A stretch of 64,000 nucleotides of DNA from Heliocidaris tuberculata (lineage: Eukaryota; Echinodermata; Echinoidea; Camarodonta; Echinometridae), in the NCBI GenBank assembly GCA_025618425.1, contig CM046838.1, positions 14,222,010 through 14,286,009 on the forward strand. Direction: 5' to 3'. A program made the translations under genes and the position numbers. Below the pieces are notes generated by a model. The model was not told the DNA's origin. It ran no database searches and saw nothing but the letters and a program-made list of their open reading frames with translations. Below are positions 33,701 through 37,059 of this stretch, piece after piece; positions within the stretch are counted from its first letter, which is position 1, and the number at the start of each line of letters is the position of its first letter.

Positions 33701-35218
33701 GGGACTGCAAGTTATTATTGCCGTTATTTCAATTTTACAGTCTTTTTCTTGTAAAACAACAGCAGGTTTGTTGGTTTACCGGAAATCAGCATATATTTAC
33801 AATCTCCCGACATAAAACACTGTTAAAAAAACATTTTCTCATATTTTAACAAGTTACCCTGTTAAATTACAAATCGTTTCCATGGTTTCGTTTTAATTTA
33901 CATAGATTTTCCTGTTAGAAATTAAAGTTTCTACTATTTAACAAAAAAACGGAAATCTGCTATTTTACATGTTCTGTGGAAAAACGGGCATTCCCGGCAT
34001 CCTGACTGCCAGGAAATTTCCCGTGAAAAAACGGCAAAATGTTTTACAGTGGAGGGCTGTTATGATATAAATGGCCAAGTCCACGGTATTTGTTCTTTTG
34101 ATGTCCAATACATTACCAAGTATTTTCGAATCGTGAACATAAATTGATATGGAAGTATCATTTTACTTGATATTTGTTAGTTTCAGTAGTGCTATAATCG
34201 TAATATAGTTATCAGATATACTGACATTTTAGAAGTGGTTGATAACCATATAGGAAATTGAACAACTATCGCTGAGATAATCAGTATTGCTTCATTTCAT
34301 TCAGTCATTTGACAAAATGCATATTTGATATCAACAGATGCTTTTTACAGCTCTGGGCTCAAATAGGTGGTCTTCTTATTCCCATGTCCATCATCCTCTT
34401 CATCAATATCATCATCTTTATCCTGGTGGTTCGACAGTTGGTCAAATCAGCCAACATGTCTGATCGGGTGAAGAGAGACGCCAAGGTGGAACGTCGAGAG
34501 ACCATCGAGCGCGTCCAGAGCGCTATCTGCATCTTGCTCTTGCTAGGTCTGACCTGGGTCACTGGATATCTTCTGTTGATACCGGTATTCAGTCAGGTAC
34601 TGCCAAATTACTTCATACAGAGCCCCTAAGCATCTGTCTTTCAATAAGTCTTTTGAGAACTTAATGATGATGATCAACTAGGCTAGCAATAGCATAATAG
34701 GCCTACATGTTTTATATTTCAAGAGCGTTAGAATTTCATACACCTAATAATTACTTTTAAACATTTGCTTCTAACAGGTGGCTCAGCCAATCTTCATCGT
34801 CCTCAACTCCTTCCAAGGGATGTTCATCTTCCTACTCTACTGCGTCAGAAAACCTCACATCCGTAAGAGATGGGGGCTAACCTGTTTTGACAAGCGTGAA
34901 ACAAGCACTGCCAGTGGTATACAAAGCTCAATAGCCCCGTCTTCATCAGCTGGTGGCATTAGCAGTTTGCGTCCTGGAGCCTTCGATAATTACTTGTTGC
35001 CCACCAAAGGCGATCATCCAGATCCAGTGTGTATGTTCAATCCGGCCTTTGATGTAGGACAGGTTGATGAAGGGGTTACGCCACCAATCAAAGATCTCCT
35101 AAATGCCATGGATGTTACGGAAGCCATTGAGGGCAATGATTATATTGCTTCCATGGCCAATGATGGTGCCGCAAATCTTCTTATGGATACTGCGGAGGCC
35201 ACCAACTCAATGAATTGA
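1..35218 (+). CDS. Adhesion G protein-coupled receptor, ADGRG6-like architecture, 22 exons (5' end outside window)
   Basis: Surface receptor expected to autoproteolyse at the GPS and signal through a seven-helix domain. Exons: <1-238, 5249-5359, 5974-6366, 9191-9289, 10559-10900, 11134-11247, 11774-11881, 13898-14023, 14928-15182, 15841-15953, 16369-16588, 17467-17583, 17971-18092, 23468-23614, 24241-24426, 24952-25362, 25689-25892, 26375-26490, 26840-27123, 33053-33119, 34338-34596, 34778-35218. All junctions are GT-AG with matching phase; the sum is 4473 nt, an exact multiple of three, ending at TGA. Approximate residues of this partial protein: CUB-like 1-79, LDLa 80-116, CUB-like 117-247, LDLa 248-280, CUB-like 281-394, EGF 395-510, Ig 511-595, SEA 596-706, HormR 707-786, GAIN/GPS 787-1102, 7TM about 1112-1370, cytoplasmic tail to 1490. 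The TM3-TM4 text is close to what I recall of ADGRG6/ADGRG2; the ectodomain is an invertebrate-specific mix. Signal peptide and start are missing. Least certain is the donor at 16588. Confidence 0.92.
1550..3065. mobile_element. TTAA-flanked palindromic element (piggyBac-like MITE), nested
   Basis: TTAA at 1546-1549 and 3066-3069 flanks inverted ends AGGAGAATGAAACCC... and ...GGGTTTCATTCCCCT. The inner part is a large foldback: about 2525-2760 reads as the inverse of about 2805-3035 (for example GATGCTTGTCTCCTTCTTAG against AAAAAGACAAGCATCATTTT). A TTAA target site with AGG/CCT ends is characteristic of piggyBac-type cut-and-paste elements. No coding sequence. It sits within the mariner element at 818-5149. 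Confidence 0.75.
3588..4903. mobile_element. CACTGTAAAA-ended MITE with TA duplication, nested; split by a LINE fragment
   Basis: The ends CACTGTAAAAAATAACTG and ...TTCACAGTG are flanked by TA at 3586-3587 and 4904-4905. Removing it restores the surrounding mariner text (GATCCTAACG...), which matches the undisturbed copy near 54935. A related copy is at 33234-34051. Internally the leading block is partly repeated (3588 and about 3988), with a GGATAGGATAGG microsatellite near 3920. A LINE fragment interrupts it at 4085-4602. Confidence 0.8.
4085..4602 (+). mobile_element. CR1/L2-like LINE 3' fragment, nested third level
   Basis: The first ~220 bp translate, with breaks, to a LETRRR...FAKSLL...CKDWLPKKK segment that parallels the C-terminal reverse transcriptase ORF at 7032-7541. 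The 3' end has GGGCTGCCAATCACG, AATAAACCATTA and a (CTTGAA)n tail near 4580-4602. Comparison with 33740 shows it inserted after CCTATAAAA of the host MITE. It is a 5'-truncated, dead copy. Confidence 0.75.
5249..5359 (+). CDS. aGPCR exon 2: LDLa-like module 1
   Basis: 37 codons, phase 1-1, between TTTTTCAG and A|GTAAGT. Pattern: LYFCSTN...I...K.CD..YEC.GYEDESSC. This is LDL-receptor class A style spacing ending in the acidic DE..C calcium-cage signature, with the first Cys pair reduced compared with the canonical six-Cys module. It lies between two CUB-like exons, so LDLa-CUB forms a repeated cassette. Confidence 0.85.
5360..5973 (+). other. aGPCR intron 2
   Basis: 614 bp, AT-rich, ending in AAATACAG. 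No mobile element or additional exon recognised. Confidence 0.8.
5974..6366 (+). CDS. aGPCR exon 3: CUB-like domain 2
   Basis: 131 codons, phase 1-1, donor TCAG|GTAAGT. Contains NLEWTN, 'ETSSANGFQVDLNYLYL', a Cys pair (LNC..., GDC), 'VRIGKGKD', 'EAHEMWLAVVGARF' and a final 'VNLRMNVTA' strand, all collinear with exons 1 and 5. It is longer than exon 5 because of a Tyr/Gly-rich loop (NCYYGYNGYYGDC). The strand pattern is CUB-like, but the usual four-Cys CUB pattern is not complete, so it may be a divergent CUB. Confidence 0.88.
6540..6900. repeat. Diverged relic of the foldback family at 52443-53858
   Basis: Shares blocks in the same order with the right arm near 53600-53780: GACGGAAATTTTGGTC, TTTGTTATGTTTG, AAAAAGTTTGGTCC and AAACTTGACGGCTACGAC. 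Only one arm is recognisable. Confidence 0.6.
7020..8665 (+). mobile_element. CR1/L2-like non-LTR retrotransposon, 5'-truncated, with reverse transcriptase C-terminus
   Basis: 7032-7541 is open for 169 codons, encoding the post-catalytic part of a LINE reverse transcriptase: 'LKWDNHVGEILKKC', 'YIRPLLEYCTPVFNGALT', 'DLERVQKRVCKIILG' and a 'RRKSLALKFA' stretch. The catalytic palm (YADD) region is missing, so this is a truncated copy. A 1.1-kb 3' UTR follows with CT-rich tracts (7789-7817, 8105-8127). The end is GGCTGCGACACATGATT, CAATAAACCATTTTTT and a (AATTG)n tail to 8665. The short-repeat tail without poly(A) is typical of CR1/L2 clades. The long surviving frame suggests a fairly young insertion. 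Confidence 0.85.
8822..9114. mobile_element. TTAA-flanked MITE, 293 bp
   Basis: TTAA at 8818-8821 and 9115-9118; inverted ends AGGGATACGCC... and ...GAGTATCCCT. The interior is unusually GC-rich for the window (CGCGTCCGTCCGAC, GAGAGCTCGCGCTC). The open frames inside are short and not recognised. Confidence 0.75.
9191..9289 (+). CDS. aGPCR exon 4: LDLa-like module 2
   Basis: 33 codons, phase 1-1, between GACCTCAG and G|GTAAGT. Pattern GWFTCLDSN.SISQNDVCNGTYEC.NYEDEKSC matches LDLa spacing and exon 2. It is too short to stand out as an ORF; it was recognised by motif and flanking splice sites. Confidence 0.85.
9290..10558 (+). other. aGPCR intron 4 with a MITE
   Basis: Bases 9590-9920 include GGGTTCACATTGC and TATGTGAACGAGG, possibly ends of a small DNA element (weak). 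Bases 9941-10318 are a clearer MITE. No other exon seen. Confidence 0.6.
9941..10318. mobile_element. Short inverted-repeat element, about 380 bp
   Basis: The left end, CGCACACTATATGATCGTCTG then CAATCCGATTTTGG, is the inverse of the right end, CCGAAATTGGATCGCAGACTG...TAGTGTGCG, with mismatches. A target duplication could not be fixed. Confidence 0.6.
10559..10900 (+). CDS. aGPCR exon 5: CUB-like domain 3
   Basis: 114 codons, phase 1-1, between ATACCACAG and TCTG|GTGAGT. Contains 'TIDEGESYTISNLDLN', 'LLQTNSANGFLVKFQHVFLD', CC, 'VQIGTGTDLSD', 'DVYVRTSDIWLAMAGG' and 'GHVDIIVTA'. It is the most complete example of the module and shows that exon 1 is the same domain cut by the window edge. Confidence 0.9.
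11134..11247 (+). CDS. aGPCR exon 6: EGF-like domain 1
   Basis: 38 codons, phase 1-1. Six Cys in EGF order: C.....C...GTC........YQCDC...F.G..CE. The domain begins at the acceptor TTAATTCAG and ends at ATAG|GTATGT. It is very close to exon 7, including the donor site. Confidence 0.93.
11248..11773 (+). other. aGPCR intron 6
   Basis: 526 bp, AT-rich, no repeat or exon recognised. It ends in TATTCAAAAG, an acceptor with a modest pyrimidine tract. Confidence 0.7.
11774..11881 (+). CDS. aGPCR exon 7: EGF-like domain 2
   Basis: 36 codons, phase 1-1; C....PCLNDGTC......GYQCDCLDSFIGQNCE. Near-duplicate of exon 6: the last ~30 bases of the two exons and the first intron bases (GGGCAGAACTGTGAAATAG then GTATGT) are identical, implying tandem exon duplication. 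Confidence 0.93.
11995..12855 (+). mobile_element. LINE (CR1/L2/Jockey-like) reverse transcriptase C-terminal relic
   Basis: Bases 12010-12170 read 'AIYDSLKLDRLHVRRSKHL' and 'YRETIYNTR'. After the MITE, the same reading resumes with 'SGNLQIRLPKP' and 'LSYRGAKLWNCI...FKIHINKL', the conserved end of LINE ORF2 proteins. The tail is a degenerate (AATGA)n near 12824-12852. Truncated and interrupted. Confidence 0.8.
12171..12315. mobile_element. 145-bp foldback MITE inserted in the LINE relic
   Basis: The ends GGCCCTCTTGCATAAAAAGT and ...ACTTTTTATGCAAGAGGGCC are perfect inverses, flanked by CAG on both sides. Almost the whole element can fold: GCGATTAAACGCAACT also pairs with its inverse. Removing it with one CAG restores the LINE reading (NTR-SGN), so the boundaries are firm. 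The 3-bp duplication would fit a Harbinger-type origin; this is inference. Confidence 0.85.
12944..13153. mobile_element. 210-bp inverted-repeat MITE
   Basis: The left CCTGGGGGATGTTTCACAAA and the right TTTGTGAAACACCCCCAGG are inverses, and the homology continues inward (GACTTTAAGTCAAACTTAA occurs near both ends). No clear target duplication. Confidence 0.75.
13898..14023 (+). CDS. aGPCR exon 8: EGF-like domain 3
   Basis: 42 codons, phase 1-1: LCIELDPC.NGVC......YECDCQNQYEGIHCD. An alternative in-frame acceptor 6 bp downstream (after TTCAG at 13903) would remove two residues. The donor is CTC|GTAAGT. More diverged than the exon 6/7 pair. Confidence 0.92.
14058..14545. mobile_element. TTAA-flanked foldback MITE, 488 bp, in aGPCR intron 8
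   Basis: TTAA at 14054-14057 and 14546-14549. The ends AGGGGGTACCCAATGCTGAA and TTCAGCATTGGGTACCCCCT are perfect inverses, and the arms continue for ~200 bp each (for example GGTAACCACAATGACGTCAA against its inverse). The spacer is GC-rich around 14270-14330. It starts only 34 bp after the exon 8 donor. The remainder of the intron to 14927 is plain AT-rich sequence. Confidence 0.85.
14928..15182 (+). CDS. aGPCR exon 9: immunoglobulin-like domain
   Basis: 85 codons, phase 1-1. Canonical Ig strands: 'VELTCSF' (B strand Cys), 'YHWYKDGVLL' (C strand Trp), 'LIIPSVTPNEIGYYFCRGSG' (F strand with the Y-x-C motif). Preceded by 'ISIHPSSQTV', the usual strand A of I-set domains. The donor is AAAG|GTAAAA. 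Similar Ig domains precede SEA or GAIN regions in ADGRF-type receptors. Confidence 0.95.
15183..15840 (+). other. aGPCR intron 9
   Basis: 658 bp, AT-rich, with no recognised repeat or exon. The acceptor is TTGTATTAAG. Confidence 0.75.
15841..15953 (+). CDS. aGPCR exon 10: SEA domain, first half
   Basis: 113 nt, phase 1 in and phase 0 out (TAT|GTAAGC). 'FAIQFRDELYDQTSILYKETTFNIST' is the opening strand and first helix of a SEA domain (F...L.D..S..Y). It has no long ORF; found by the phase requirement and motif. Its partner is exon 11. Confidence 0.85.
16369..16588 (+). CDS. aGPCR exon 11: SEA domain, second half with GSV motif
   Basis: Starts phase 0 after GTGAAAAG. 'VVCRALRPGSVKGDMNIYIEQ' carries the G-S-V turn where SEA domains can self-cleave; 'QSLESLANDSNGFLDSSTVLVQ' is the final helix and strand. 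The donor is the least certain in the gene: AATG|GTGCAG (phase 1) fits the phase 1 start of exon 12. An alternative phase 1 donor at AACG|GTTTTC (about 16549) would cut the last strand. The frame runs on to a stop at 16704, which I treat as intron. Confidence 0.8.
16589..17466 (+). other. aGPCR intron 11 with (TTA)n microsatellite
   Basis: Bases 16991-17089 are a near-pure (TTA/TTG)n tract of about 33 repeats. Further homopolymers (T-run 17140-17150, (TTTTG)n 17167-17190, G-run 17220-17230) follow. No exon or mobile element recognised. The acceptor TTTCTGTGAAG is short. Confidence 0.75.
17467..17583 (+). CDS. aGPCR exon 12: HormR domain, first half
   Basis: 39 codons, phase 1-1. Reads ICQNISWMSPRFG, then 'VGENGTWANSTGLCPF': the C..I.W....G......CP pattern of the hormone-receptor-like domain of many adhesion GPCRs. 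This frame is not the longest open one at the locus (another frame runs 17461-17697). It is chosen because motif, phase and continuation into exon 13 agree. The donor is CAAG|GTTAAT. Confidence 0.85.
17584..17970 (+). other. aGPCR intron 12
   Basis: 387 bp, AT-rich, no repeat or further exon recognised. Ends in TTTTTCTCCGCAG, a strong acceptor. Confidence 0.8.
17971..18092 (+). CDS. aGPCR exon 13: HormR second half and start of GAIN
   Basis: Phase 1 in, phase 0 out (CACAG|GTTTTT). 'IGRALCIGDG' and 'SQWLPVDNCG' complete the HormR motif (a.R.C...g.W...d.s.C). 'FRNVTDILTEIAQ' then begins the helical GAIN subdomain A. With exon 12 the HormR is ~65 residues, the usual size. Confidence 0.93.
18424..19187. 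mobile_element. TTAA-flanked MITE with internal ~190-bp tandem duplication
   Basis: TTAA at 18420-18423 and 19188-19191; inverted ends AGGGCAATCCAACC... and ...GGACTTCCCT. The segment starting CACAAAAATATCATTAATTT at 18633 is repeated almost perfectly from 18823. The same family occurs without the duplication at 46593-47305. Confidence 0.8.
19237..22800. repeat. Tandem repeat family, unit about 157 bp, bounded by inverted GCCTCCGCC / GGCGGAGGC
   Basis: Units contain 'GATAACTCAAGAACC', 'GAACTTCAAACTTAGTGCTAG' and 'GGTCAAAGGTCAAGGTCACAG'. Unit markers fall near 19253, 19412, 21347, 21506, 21663, 21810, 21976 and 22443. Divergence rises towards the right. Left border TATGCCTCCGCC, right border GGCGGAGGCATATAG. 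Widespread noncoding repeats of this type occur in marine invertebrate genomes; the class is uncertain. Confidence 0.75.
19468..21242. mobile_element. hAT-like non-autonomous element, 1775 bp, with GGACTC arrays at both ends
   Basis: Terminal inverted repeats CAGTGCTGTAGGACTCGA... and ...TCGACTACAGCACTG are flanked by an 8-bp target duplication, GTATGTAT (19460-19467) and GTATTTAT (21243-21250, one mismatch). It interrupts a repeat unit whose other copies show the empty site. Next to each TIR lies a GGACTC/GACTCG hexamer array (19480-19590 and 21097-21225) in opposite orientation. The middle is AT-rich with no transposase recognised. An 8-bp duplication is the hAT hallmark. Confidence 0.85.
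22830..23064 (+). mobile_element. LINE 3' tail with (GAATCT)n end
   Basis: Contains a T-rich and (TG)n stretch (22940-22958), then TTATGAAAAGGAAATGAATG and four GAATCT units at 23040-23063. This looks like the 3' UTR end of a CR1/L2-type LINE; no coding part remains. Confidence 0.6.
23468..23614 (+). CDS. aGPCR exon 14: GAIN subdomain A helices
   Basis: 49 codons, phase 0-0, between TATTTTCAG and GAG|GTACTC. 'VSQQVSVVTSNTEQITSDDITFVAEITSQIV' is the amphipathic helical pattern of the GAIN subdomain A. N-glycosylation sequons NVT and NLT. The frame continues into the intron to 23779, without GAIN character. Confidence 0.9.
23615..24240 (+). other. aGPCR intron 14 with C/T homopolymers
   Basis: A C-run followed by a T-run of about 36 occupies 23928-23974. 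No exon recognised in the remainder. Confidence 0.8.
24241..24426 (+). CDS. aGPCR exon 15: GAIN subdomain A, continued
   Basis: 62 codons, phase 0-0 (TTTGACAG / TACAG|GTGAGT). 'SITSIVSNIAQVDTEEL', an acidic run and 'FVQVFEEQINRVEV' are GAIN helices; 'NIQQPNVAVQ' starts the linking strands. No long ORF on the + strand marks it; the call rests on phase and pattern. Confidence 0.9.
24427..24951 (+). other. aGPCR intron 15
   Basis: 525 bp with C-run, A-run and TTAA-rich low complexity at 24555-24665. No exon or named repeat. Confidence 0.75.
24952..25362 (+). CDS. aGPCR exon 16: GAIN subdomain B beta-sandwich
   Basis: 137 codons, phase 0-0 (CACCACAG / ATAATG|GTATGA). Contains 'SSVISSMSPLSQSNASEYVRVTFNVFSTPVLF', 'NSPVISLSLGQGKIAGL' and 'EYINFTFTTIM', the strand series that ends just before the GPS in adhesion GPCRs. 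Several N-x-S/T sequons (NIT, NAS, NIS, NRS, NFT). Confidence 0.95.
25363..25688 (+). other. aGPCR intron 16 with (TA)n microsatellite
   Basis: TA dinucleotides at 25482-25534 and a T-run at 25663-25679 immediately before the acceptor GAGTGTAG. Confidence 0.8.
25689..25892 (+). CDS. aGPCR exon 17: GPS cleavage motif and tethered agonist
   Basis: 68 codons, phase 0-0. 'CSFWDG....DWSQDGC', then 'CACDHLTNFAVIM' form the GPS Cys/Trp box. Predicted autoproteolysis falls between Leu and Thr of HL|T (Thr codon at 25872-25874). The new N-terminus TNFAVIM fits the tethered-agonist consensus of hydrophobic residues after T-x-F. Between GC and CAC is an unusually long Ser/Asp/Glu-rich loop (about 34 residues). 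The donor is ATG|GTCAGT. Confidence 0.97.
25893..26374 (+). other. aGPCR intron 17
   Basis: 482 bp without recognisable repeats or exons; acceptor TCATTTCACAG. Confidence 0.8.
26375..26490 (+). CDS. aGPCR exon 18: transmembrane helix 1
   Basis: 116 nt, phase 0 to 2. 'ALIKAYNILTYIGCCISIFS', then 'LLVTLATYLW' is TM1 of a family B2 receptor, directly after the GPS stalk. The donor is GAATAA|GTAAGC. The split Lys codon is completed by exon 19. Confidence 0.95.
26491..26839 (+). other. aGPCR intron 18
   Basis: 349 bp with a (TTA)n tract at 26687-26730. No exon recognised. Confidence 0.8.
26840..27123 (+). CDS. aGPCR exon 19: transmembrane helices 2-4 (start)
   Basis: Phase 2 to 1. 'QIFICLCLTLLCLYTTFIIM' is TM2. 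'VPCGFLTALIHYFVLSSIAW' with 'MGVEGYNTYLIIVKIF' is TM3 with the conserved extracellular Cys and the W-M-x-x-E-G motif of adhesion GPCRs. 'NTYIPNFMIKAILAAWG' leads into TM4. The NTYI...K....WG.PALVV order is what I recall of ADGRG6/ADGRG2. The donor is TGGG|GTATGA. Confidence 0.97.
28320..29200. repeat. Degenerate direct repeats with poly-C/poly-G runs
   Basis: At least four imperfect copies of a block with 'GCTGCCCCTGAGCC', a C-run, 'GGTACCC', then 'AAGGATGATCC/TACC' and 'TTTGGTTGAAATC' (near 28330, 28720, 28865, 29050). Spacing is irregular, roughly 150-200 bp. Lies inside the mariner element, probably an earlier insertion. Confidence 0.6.
29555..29690. repeat. GC-rich hairpin repeat (GCCGCCGTC array then GTCTCGC/GCGAGAC stem)
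   Basis: 'GACGCCGTCGCCGCCGTCGC', then 'GGAAAAGCGGCGCC' and the stem TGTCTCGCTTTTTGC...GCAGGCGAGACA. Sequences of this form recur in many marine invertebrate genomes; here it sits in an otherwise AT-rich block. Confidence 0.6.
30916..31982 (-). pseudogene. Mariner-superfamily transposase, frameshifted (DD41D-like)
   Basis: N-terminal part 31371-31982: 'LTTEQRVFIVTEWACSRSLQ' and 'LWKNIRKYQQEGTS' (paired-type helix-turn-helix), then 'VIGDESSFFMDG' with the first catalytic Asp. C-terminal part 30916-31401: 'WWIQDGAPAHRR' with the second Asp, then 'WPRRSPDLIP'. The two parts overlap in different frames, so one shift lies near 31385. Around 31090-31120 a second pair of shifts hides a CDFFLWGFLK-like segment with the third Asp. 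Read across it, 41 residues separate the last two Asp by my count, as in the DD41D group. Total length ~350 codons is normal. The breaks make it inactive as it stands. Confidence 0.85.
33053..33119 (+). CDS. aGPCR exon 20: transmembrane helix 4 end
   Basis: 67 nt, phase 1 to 2, between ATAATTTCAG and CT|GTAAGT. 'GVPALVVVLTGAIARDYYAH' continues WG from exon 19 into the W-G-x-P TM4 motif and first residues of extracellular loop 2. Too short for ORF detection; found by phase and motif. Confidence 0.93.
33234..34051. mobile_element. CACTGTAAAA-ended MITE, second copy (aGPCR intron 20)
   Basis: Starts CACTGTAAAAAATAACTG after TA (33232-33233); ends TTTTACAGTG at 34051 without a matching TA. It has the same order as 3588-4903 (GGATAGGATAGG tract, internal restart of the head at about 33665, GGGCATTCCCGGCATCCTGA near the end). 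It lacks the LINE insertion and so defines that insertion's borders. Confidence 0.8.
34338..34596 (+). CDS. aGPCR exon 21: extracellular loop 2, TM5 and TM6
   Basis: Phase 2 to 0. The acceptor is AACAG|A at 34337. A second CAG at 34348-34350 would break phase, so the upstream one is correct. 'CFLQLWAQIGGLLIPMSIIL' and 'FINIIIFILVVRQL' are loop-2 Cys plus TM5. 'RRETIERVQSAICILLLLGL' and 'TWVTGYLLLIPVF' are the intracellular loop 3 end and TM6. Loop 2 reads C-F-L where most family members have C-W-L. The donor is AGTCAG|GTACTG. Confidence 0.95.
34778..35218 (+). CDS. aGPCR exon 22: TM7, cytoplasmic tail and stop
   Basis: Acceptor TTCTAACAG. 'VAQPIFIVLNSFQGMFIFLL' and 'YCVRKPHIRKRWG' are TM7 with the N-x-x-Q-G motif and helix 8. 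A ~110-residue Ser- and acid-rich cytoplasmic tail follows, ending ATNSMN and TGA (35216-35218). No recognised PDZ-binding C-terminus. Confidence 0.96.
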   Translation: MAQPIFIVLNSFQGMFIFLLYCVRKPHIRKRWGLTCFDKRETSTASGIQSSIAPSSSAGGISSLRPGAFDNYLLPTKGDHPDPVCMFNPAFDVGQVDEGVTPPIKDLLNAMDVTEAIEGNDYIASMANDGAANLLMDTAEATNSMN

Positions 35219-35634
35219 GAACAATAACATAATTGGCAATGGGGAGCGTCACGTTACTGATTGAAGGGGTCGCTCTTGAAGGGGATGGTCATCTTTCCCG
35301 CTGTTTTAACATAACCGCATTCTCCCAAGACCAAGTACTCTGATAAATATTTTGTGCCTTGCAAAGATAAGGTAATAAGGAAAAGATTGATAATATTATG
35401 CAAGGGGCATTTTTTCTATTAAAAGACAATTAGCAGGTCCACCCCCCCCCCCCCCCCCCGGTATACTAGTTTTCCAAACGAAGTGTGCGTTTGGTAAAAC
35501 ATTAAGGCCTGGTCCATACGAAGTAATGCACCGGTTTGATCTTGTTTGTCTTGTTGATATGGGAAAACATGTATGCAGTCATGTTATTTTCCAGATAATA
35601 CTTCAGTAGTTAAATTTCATAATCTTATATTTAT

Positions 35635-35872
35635 ATGAGCTTGATCGGTTAGTCACGGACGGACATTTGATAAATTTCAAAAGTTTGAAGGCCCGTAGAA
35701 AATAAGTATTTAATGGAAGAGAGCTTTTTTATGTTTCATTCTGAAAGGCTTCACGGAAGGAGTTGAAATTTGATATAATTTGGTTGCCATGGTCGCCTAC
35801 TAAAATTATAATCCATAACATATTCATTGTCACGGACGGACAAAATGCCTACTCTTAACCGATCAGGCTCAT
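35635..35872. mobile_element. Short MITE, about 238 bp
   Basis: The ends ATGAGCTTGATCGGTTA and TAACCGATCAGGCTCAT are inverse, and CACGGACGGACA occurs near both ends in direct or partly mirrored form. A related GGTAGCCATGGTAACCTATT segment is at about 57940. Confidence 0.6.
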
Positions 35873-36083
35873 ATCCATGCGCATAAAGATATATATATAG
35901 GTATGTTTTAACTGAGCTTAGTCGTAATCTCTATGCAGATAATGTCTTAAAAATAAATTTACTTCCTACTCTCCATGATGTTAATGTCTATAGTTGTTTC
36001 TACTTATTAACTTATATAAGTATCTTTGCTGAAATGTTATACATATACATATATATTCATGTATTTGTATGAATATATATGTA

Positions 36084-36086
<3 letters not shown>

Positions 36087-36122
<36 letters not shown>
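36087..36122. repeat. (TA)n microsatellite
   Basis: Pure TA run flanked by GTATGAATATA-type imperfect repeats, itself part of a small palindrome (TATATTCAT... on both sides). Confidence 0.9.
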
Positions 36123-36129
<7 letters not shown>

Positions 36130-36136
36130 TATTCAT

Positions 36137-36656
36137 ACAGTGTGTATCAAAATAAAGGTAATCCAAATTCGGAAATTAAATATTCCAAGGTTTCTTAATT
36201 TGACAATCTAAATGTAGCTTACAAATGAAAAAGAACTCCCCACCTTTCCATTAATACCTTTTATGCATGACCGATTAAAATGTTATTAAAGATGACCGGC
36301 ATGAATTCTATTTTTGCAAGTTTTGGAAAATGGATGAAAAACTGAAAGGAATACTCTCACTGGTGCCACACATGGTCGAGTACATTACCCGGTTGCTTAT
36401 GAAAAAAAATGGGTCTGGTAATCATCGGTTATCATTGGCAAGACGGATCTATTTAACGTCTGAACAATGGACGTTCATGGTTACAACATTTCATCAGACA
36501 GGGAGTTTGCGAAAAACTTGTGAGCCTTTCATCATATTCTTGGAATGTTTCCCAGAGAGGGGGCTTCCAGCAGCCAAACAGTATGGGAGATTGTTAGGAA
36601 ATATCGAGGCAGTGCAGTACGCGTACATTCGCTACTCTATTTTCATGCCATGAACC
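36137..36656 (+). pseudogene. Mariner transposase N-terminal relic
   Basis: TA then CAGTGTGTATCAAAATAAAG (36137) resembles a mariner terminus. The open frame 36330-36653 contains 'LTSEQWTFMVTTFHQTGSLR' and 'FPERGLPAAKQYGRLLGNIE', parallel to the N-terminal helix-turn-helix of the transposase at 30916-31982 (LT.EQ..F.V....SL, FP.R..PA). The catalytic region is absent and no matching right end was found. Confidence 0.65.
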
Positions 36657-37059
36657 ATTTTGAATTGTGTTGGTGTTTATAATAATCGGCGTTTATTCAT
36701 TGCCATTAGGAATATTTACACATTTATTCTTTTTTAATTAACATTTCAATGCACCTGTGGTTTATGTTATTTAAGAATTCTTTATATTATTATTTTTTTC
36801 TCTCTCTTTAGTGCTCGTATATAAAACATATTATTTTGATTACGTCATACAGAGTCAATCAACGGTTCAGTGAATCGTGGCAACAAGGACACGAACATTA
36901 AACAGGGCAGTTTTTTTTATAATTAGCATAAAGCCATGTCTTGAAATTTGATAACGTGCAACAACATGATAAGTAATAATGACAAATTACTGCACATGAT
37001 GATGTATGAATCTTGGTCAGAAGAAGTCTTCCCAAATAAATGTTTCAAAATATTTGAAG

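Larger units (their letters stand above)
35219..36130 (+). other. 3' flank of the aGPCR gene, probable 3' UTR
   Basis: Candidate poly(A) signals are ATTAAA at 35418-35423 and AATAAA at 35952-35957; which is used cannot be told. A C-run is at 35443-35459 and a short MITE at 35635-35872. Confidence 0.45.
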
